64,000 nucleotides of DNA from Deltaproteobacteria bacterium (GTDB lineage: Bacteria > Myxococcota > Myxococcia > SLRQ01): assembly GCA_007130885.1 (NCBI GenBank), contig SLRQ01000028.1, forward strand, positions 1 through 64,000, read 5' to 3'. The notes beneath the pieces are model-generated. The model ran no database searches. It was given only the letters and a program-made list of their open reading frames with translations, and was not told the DNA's origin. Of this stretch, positions 63,650 through 64,000 are shown piece after piece. The number at the start of each line of letters is the position of its first letter. The stretch's first letter is position 1. A program made the position numbers and the translations under genes.

Positions 63650-64000
63650 ATGAAGCTGAATCCTGGTTGGAGCGCTTGCCTCATCGCGGCAGCCTGCTTG
63701 GTCGGTCTTGGCCTAACGGGCTGCGACCCGTTCATCGATCCTGCTTGCGACCCTGGAGAGATCGAGTGCCCGGACGGAACCTGCGTTCCAGAGGGCGAGG
63801 AGTGCCCTCCACTTGAAGAATGCCCTGAAGGGTACATCGAGTGCCCGGACGGCACCTGCGTGCCGGAGGGCGAAGAATGTCCGACTGGAGAGTGCCCGGC
63901 TGACACGCCGATTAGATGCGATGACGAGGAAGGCACCTGCGTTGCATACGAGTGGGAGTGCTGCCGCCTTGCCGGCACCTGCGATCCGAACAGGTACGAC
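63650..64000 (+). CDS. Cys-repeat lipoprotein, N-terminal part (runs off the window)
   Basis: 117 residues are visible. The ATG follows a strong GAGGAGGGG site. The signal peptide ends L-T-G-C (C24). Two near-identical units, each IECPDGTCVPEGEECP, are followed by further cysteines (CCRLAGTC). Such repeats are typical of Myxococcota surface proteins and similar in style to those at 19557-23400. The rest of the protein, and any C-terminal domain, lies beyond 64000. Confidence 0.85.
   Translation, partial: MKLNPGWSACLIAAACLVGLGLTGCDPFIDPACDPGEIECPDGTCVPEGEECPPLEECPEGYIECPDGTCVPEGEECPTGECPADTPIRCDDEEGTCVAYEWECCRLAGTCDPNRYD

Overview
The window reads as chromosome from a GC-rich (about 60%) Gram-negative bacterium of the Myxococcota/deltaproteobacterial type, possibly Bradymonadia. 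The signs are many lipoproteins with cysteine repeats, a tandem pair of 'choice-of-anchor L' surface lipoproteins, a GH92 alpha-mannosidase, an RNase E/G with a huge acidic insert, and anaerobe-style homocysteine synthesis genes. This placement is inferred from gene content; no rRNA gene or tRNA was found.

Layout. 1-272: the end of a type III/flagellar export gate gene (SctV/FlhA). 347-6511: a large lipoprotein, then divergently a LolA-like protein, two FtsX-type permeases and their ATPase. 6621-13106 (minus): a methionine operon of a small coupled gene, metH, a DUF39 homocysteine synthase, a NIL-ferredoxin and UPF0280, preceded by a promoter and a SAM-II riboswitch with a readable translational switch. 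13315-19409: GH92 mannosidase, amidase, acyl-CoA dehydrogenase, an intergenic stretch with short repeats and ATGACGCA half-sites, and a phasin-like protein. 19557-26683: two paralogous Cys-rich lipoproteins and a membrane protein fused to a spermidine-synthase-like domain. 26727-37097 (mostly minus): HU/IHF, YihY/BrkB, RNase E/G, a membrane protein, a candidate sRNA, acyP, ligA, a phosphoesterase, a BON protein and a nucleotidyltransferase. 37098-42617 (plus): Sua5, then a MoxR-DUF58-BatA cluster.

42655-51366 is the most unusual part. Two convergent operons carry a QueC-like PP-loop protein, a radical SAM protein, a 1593-residue fusion (radical SAM, unknown region, 2[4Fe-4S] ferredoxin, NodU/TobZ-type carbamoyltransferase, second radical SAM) and a Cys-rich protein. 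All three radical SAM domains end in the same C-x2-C-x5-C auxiliary motif, the carbamoyltransferase metal ligands are intact, and GC falls to 40-48% in sampled parts of the radical SAM gene. I know of no described pathway with this composition and propose it as the candidate new system; its product is unknown.

51577-64000: a zinc-ribbon protein, an IMPase-family phosphatase, a NarL-type two-component pair with a DUF1517-like protein and a lipoprotein protease, an exported TldD-like protein, a sigma-54 activator, a DksA/TraR protein, ffh, a secreted hypothetical protein, and the start of another Cys-repeat lipoprotein.
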